Part shown: piece by piece, positions 61,344 through 64,000 of the stretch
Layout of the letters: each line of letters starts with the position of its first letter
Numbering within the stretch: position 1 is the stretch's first letter
Assembly: GCF_006547145.1 (NCBI RefSeq)
Contig: NZ_CP041244.1
Span: forward strand, 3,534,001-3,598,000
Origin: Actinomadura sp. WMMA1423
GTDB lineage: Bacteria > Actinomycetota > Actinomycetes > Streptosporangiales > Streptosporangiaceae
DNA: 64,000 bases
Direction of reading: 5' to 3'
Position numbers and translations under genes: made by a program
Notes under the pieces: model-generated
Database searches by the model: none
Told to the model about the DNA's origin: nothing
What the model saw: only the letters and a program-made list of their open reading frames with translations

Positions 61344-61394
61344 TCTGGTGACAGGTGTATCCAGAGTAAGTGTCTGGGTACAACTGTGTCCAGA
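61344..61394. promoter_or_regulatory. Twin TetR operators
   Basis: TCTGG-N12-CCAGA occurs twice, at 61344-61365 and 61373-61394, offset 29 bp. Both copies match the fuller palindrome TCTGG-N2-ACA-N2-TGT-N2-CCAGA and agree at 17 of 22 positions. They fill the space between the DUF2236 start and the TetR start and should let the TetR protein repress both. Confidence 0.7.
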
Positions 61395-61434
61395 CTTCGG
61401 GGGCGAGCGGCCGCGCGGGGGTAGGGTGACCGGC

Positions 61435-62073
61435 ATGGCGAGCACGCGCACGGCCGCGTCCACACGGTGGGCCGGGGTCCCCGCGAGCAGGCGCCGCGAC
61501 GAGCGGCGCGCCATGCTCGTCCGGGCCGCGTTCCGGCTGTTCGGAGAGGAGGGCGAGGCGGGCCTCACCGTCCGCGCCGTCTGCCGCGAGGCCGAACTGC
61601 ACACGCGCTACTTCTACGAGGGCTTCGCCGGCACCGGCGAGCTGCTCGCCGCCGTCTACGACCGGGAGGCCGCCTCGCTCGGCGACGTGCTGGCCCGCGC
61701 CCTGGACGAGGCGGGCCCCCAGCCGGACGTCCGCACCCGCACGGGCATCCGCGCCGTGCTGAGCTTCATCAGCGACGACCCCCGGCGCGGACGCGTCCTG
61801 TTCGCCGAGGCGCGCGGCAACGAGGTGCTGGCCGAGCGCCGCCGCGCCGCGCAGACCGCCCTGCTGGAGGGCGTCCTCGCGATGAGCCGCGCCGAGAGCC
61901 CGCCGCTGGCCGTCGTCGTCGCCGCGACGATGTTCACCGGCGCGATGACCGAGCTGGCGCAGCAGTGGGCCGACGGCCGGCTGGGCGACGACCTCGACGC
62001 GGTGGTCGACAGCGCCGTCGAGCTCTCCCTCGCCCTGCACGCCAAGGCCGCCCCGCACCTCGCCGGCGGGTAG
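61435..62073 (+). CDS. TetR-family transcriptional regulator
   Basis: This 212-aa regulator has an N-terminal TetR HTH (RRAMLVRAAFRLFGEEGEAG, then LTVRAVCREAELHTRYFYEGF) and a helical ligand-binding C-terminal part. ATG 61435 is preferred. GTG 61426 would add three residues. It is divergent from the DUF2236 gene and probably represses that gene and itself through the twin operators. Given the neighbouring FadE34-like enzyme, a lipid or steroid-derived acyl-CoA ligand is a reasonable guess. Confidence 0.9.
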   Translation: MASTRTAASTRWAGVPASRRRDERRAMLVRAAFRLFGEEGEAGLTVRAVCREAELHTRYFYEGFAGTGELLAAVYDREAASLGDVLARALDEAGPQPDVRTRTGIRAVLSFISDDPRRGRVLFAEARGNEVLAERRRAAQTALLEGVLAMSRAESPPLAVVVAATMFTGAMTELAQQWADGRLGDDLDAVVDSAVELSLALHAKAAPHLAGG

Positions 62074-62080
62074 GCCCGTC

Positions 62081-62800
62081 TCACCCCGGCGTGCGCGCGA
62101 CGTAGACGGTGTTGGCCGCGGTACCGCCCTGGACGGGATTGGGGAACTCCACGACGTGCGCCGCCGCGTCGGCGAACACCCCGTCGAGCACGGCGGTGAA
62201 GCCGTCGTCGGGGGGCTCGTTCGACCAGAGGGCGAAGACGCCGCCGGGGTGGAGCCGGCCGGCCAGGCGGCCCAGCGTCTCGGGCCGGTAGAACGAGGCG
62301 TGGCCGGGGTCGAGGACGTGGCGCGGCGAATGGTCGATGTCGAGCAGGACCGCGTGGAAGCGGGCTTCCGGATCTCCCGGGTCCAGCCCGTCCGGCGAGG
62401 AGGCCATGGCGAAGAAGTCGCCCTGGACCAGCCGGCAGCGGGAGTCCGTCGCCAGGCCCTCGCCCAGCGGAACCAGCCCCGCCCGATGCCATTCGATGAC
62501 CTCGCCGAGGGCCTCCACCACCACGAGCGAGCGCACGCGGGGATCGTCCAGGGCGGCCTGCGCGGTGTAGCCGAGGCCGAGCCCGCCCACGACGACGTCG
62601 AGCGCCTCGCCCGGCGCGGCGGCCAGGCCGAGACGGGCGAGTTCGGTCTCGCCCTCCGTCCACAGGCTCGACATCAGGAAGTCGTCGTCGAGTTTGATCT
62701 CGTAGACGTCGACGCCCGAGGCGGGGTCCCTGCGCCGCCGGAGGCTGATGTCGCCCTTGGGCGTCGGACGCCAGTCGAGCTCTTCGAAACGTGCGCCCAT
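62081..62800 (-). CDS. Spermidine-synthase-like methyltransferase-fold protein
   Basis: This 239-aa Rossmann-fold protein has GGLGLGYTAQAAL (SAM-type glycine loop), VVVEALGEVIEWHRAG, a LDIDHSPRHVLD strand-end motif in place of the synthase D-x-D region, and LHPGGVFALWSNEPPD. It resembles spermidine synthases and the related spermine/spermidine synthase-like domain proteins. Essential aminopropyltransferase residues are not obvious, so a methyltransferase or non-catalytic role is possible. It converges on the TetR gene with a 7-bp gap. Confidence 0.82.
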   Translation of the reverse strand: MGARFEELDWRPTPKGDISLRRRRDPASGVDVYEIKLDDDFLMSSLWTEGETELARLGLAAAPGEALDVVVGGLGLGYTAQAALDDPRVRSLVVVEALGEVIEWHRAGLVPLGEGLATDSRCRLVQGDFFAMASSPDGLDPGDPEARFHAVLLDIDHSPRHVLDPGHASFYRPETLGRLAGRLHPGGVFALWSNEPPDDGFTAVLDGVFADAAAHVVEFPNPVQGGTAANTVYVARTPG

Positions 62801-62992
62801 GGGTCCACATCCTCGTGAGGTCCGGTCGGTTCCGCGGGGCCCGCGCCCCGTGCGAGCCGTCTCCGCCGACTCGCCCGCACCGAGTTCTACGTAAGGTTAG
62901 GTGCGCGAGGCGGTGACGGGATCCGGAACGGCGACCGCCGCCCGCGGTTGGAGGCGTCCGGCGGTACGGGCGCGGCACGGGAGAGGAGCACG

Positions 62993-64000
62993 GTGAGCGC
63001 CGGAATCGGGACGCCGGAGGACGTCGCGGCGGAGGCGGCGCGGCGCCGGACCTTCGCGGTGATCAGTCACCCGGACGCGGGCAAGTCCACCCTGACCGAG
63101 GCGCTGGCGCTGCACGCGCAGGCGATCGAGCAGGCGGGCGCGGTCCACGGCAAGGCCGGGCGCCAGGGCGTGCGGTCCGACTGGATGGACATGGAGCGCT
63201 CGCGCGGCATCTCCATCACCTCCTCGGTGCTGCGGTTCGAGTTCGGCGGCGCCCTGCTGAACCTGCTCGACACCCCCGGCCACGCCGACTTCTCCGAGGA
63301 CACCTACCGCGTGCTCGCCGCCGTCGACGGGGCGATCATGCTGCTGGACTCGGCCAAGGGCCTGGAGGCGCAGACCCTCAAGCTCTTCGACGTGTGCCGC
63401 CACCGCGGCATCCCCGTCATCACGTTCGTCAACAAGTGGGACCGGCCGGGCCGCGAGCCGCTGGAGCTGCTGGACGAGGTCGAGCAGCGCATCGGCCTGC
63501 ACCCGGCTCCGCTGAACTGGCCGGTCGGGGTCGCGGGCGACTTCCGCGGCCTGATCGACCGCGCCGACGGCTCCTACACCCGGTTCCGCCGCACCCCCGG
63601 CGGCGCCACCCGCGCGATCGCCGAGCGCGTCCCGGCCGACCGGGCCGCCGCCGAGGAGGGCGGGGCCTGGACGACCGCGACCGAGGAGCTCGCGCTGCTC
63701 GACGAGATCGGCGCCGTCCTCGACATGGACGCCTTCGCCGCCGGCACCAGCACCCCCGTGCTGTTCGGCGCCGCGCTGCCCAACTTCGGCGTGGGCGCGC
63801 TGCTGGAGACCGTCCGCGAGCTCGCGCCCGCGCCCTCCGCGCGCACCGACGCCGAGGGCCGCGCACGCCCGGTGTCCGCGCCGTTCTCCGGGCAGGTGTT
63901 CAAGGTCCAGGCCGGGATGGACAAGGCGCACCGCGACCGGCTGGCCTTCATCCGGGTCTGCTCGGGCCGGTTCGAGCGCGGCATGACCCTCACCCACGGC
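62993..64000 (+). CDS. prfC: Peptide chain release factor 3 (3' end outside window)
   Basis: This is a translational GTPase that recycles release factors 1 and 2. The window holds 336 codons from GTG 62993, preceded by GAGAGGAG. G1 is VISHPDAGKSTLTEAL, the switch region has SDWMDMERSRGISITSSVL, G3 is LLDTPGHADFSEDTYR and G4 is FVNKWDRP. SHPDAGKST and DFSEDTYR separate RF3 from EF-G and TypA. The C-terminal part lies beyond base 64000. Confidence 0.96.
   Translation, partial: MSAGIGTPEDVAAEAARRRTFAVISHPDAGKSTLTEALALHAQAIEQAGAVHGKAGRQGVRSDWMDMERSRGISITSSVLRFEFGGALLNLLDTPGHADFSEDTYRVLAAVDGAIMLLDSAKGLEAQTLKLFDVCRHRGIPVITFVNKWDRPGREPLELLDEVEQRIGLHPAPLNWPVGVAGDFRGLIDRADGSYTRFRRTPGGATRAIAERVPADRAAAEEGGAWTTATEELALLDEIGAVLDMDAFAAGTSTPVLFGAALPNFGVGALLETVRELAPAPSARTDAEGRARPVSAPFSGQVFKVQAGMDKAHRDRLAFIRVCSGRFERGMTLTHG

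Noticed and set aside
62885..62905. IdeR/DmdR iron box upstream of prfC (TAAGGTTAGGTG)
   Set aside because: Only one half resembles the TTAGGTTAGSCTAACC consensus, the other half is missing, and prfC is not an expected target.

Overview
The window is very GC-rich, has short intergenic gaps, many GTG starts and many ATGA/GTGA/TGATG overlaps, and carries a conservon, an SpoIIE-type phosphatase and an actinobacterial high-affinity [NiFe]-hydrogenase. This points to a filamentous actinomycete. The gene set would suit Actinomadura or another Thermomonosporaceae/Streptosporangiales genus, which is an inference. I saw no phage genes, transposase, CRISPR array, tRNA or rRNA. The sequence reads as chromosome.

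Layout. 0-8 kb: a penicillin-binding protein (cut by the left edge), a LysR regulator overlapping a beta-lactamase-like serine hydrolase, a two-AAA-domain ATPase and an amidase. 8-16.4 kb: a structured leader and hairpin, phosphoketolase-acetate kinase (xfp-ackA, a short route to acetate and ATP), a GAF-SpoIIE phosphatase overlapping a zinc-finger/ECF sigma fusion, a degenerate SDR, a tandem hairpin repeat array and a membrane-anchored protein. 16.4-24.4 kb: an Lrp regulator divergent from a large indolepyruvate ferredoxin oxidoreductase, a DUF6338-like membrane protein, a pseudokinase with a partner sharing its C-terminal domain, and a DUF2975/XRE pair. 24.4-27.2 kb: a divergent MFS exporter/HxlR regulator pair between two ~190-bp inverted repeats. 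27.2-33.5 kb: a conservon (cvnD-C-B-A read leftward), a hypothetical protein, an anti-sigma-type ATPase and a PadR regulator.

33.6-41.4 kb: a leftward set of ACP, two SGNH hydrolases, an NTF2-like protein, an acyl-CoA dehydrogenase and a fatty acyl-AMP ligase, with a sulfotransferase beside it. These look like a small pathway that activates, desaturates and releases an acyl chain on a carrier protein, without PKS or NRPS modules. 41.8-44 kb: a LysR/MFS divergent pair.

44-57 kb: a group 1h (formerly group 5) hydrogenase locus. hhyS-hhyL are followed by a cysteine-free NifU-like protein, DUF5947, a 67-aa protein, DUF6084, a 330-aa unknown protein, a maturation protease, a 53-aa membrane protein, a DUF892-type ferritin-like protein, two SIS-domain proteins, two HypC-family proteins, hypD and hypE. 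hypA-hypB diverge from hhyS. hypF was not found. The ribosome-binding site and start of DUF6084 lie in a 55-56-bp unit present three times in tandem.

57-64 kb: an aldo/keto reductase behind a MerR-type promoter, a FadE34-like double acyl-CoA dehydrogenase, a DUF2236 oxygenase divergent from a TetR regulator with two operators, a spermidine-synthase-like methyltransferase, and prfC (cut by the right edge).
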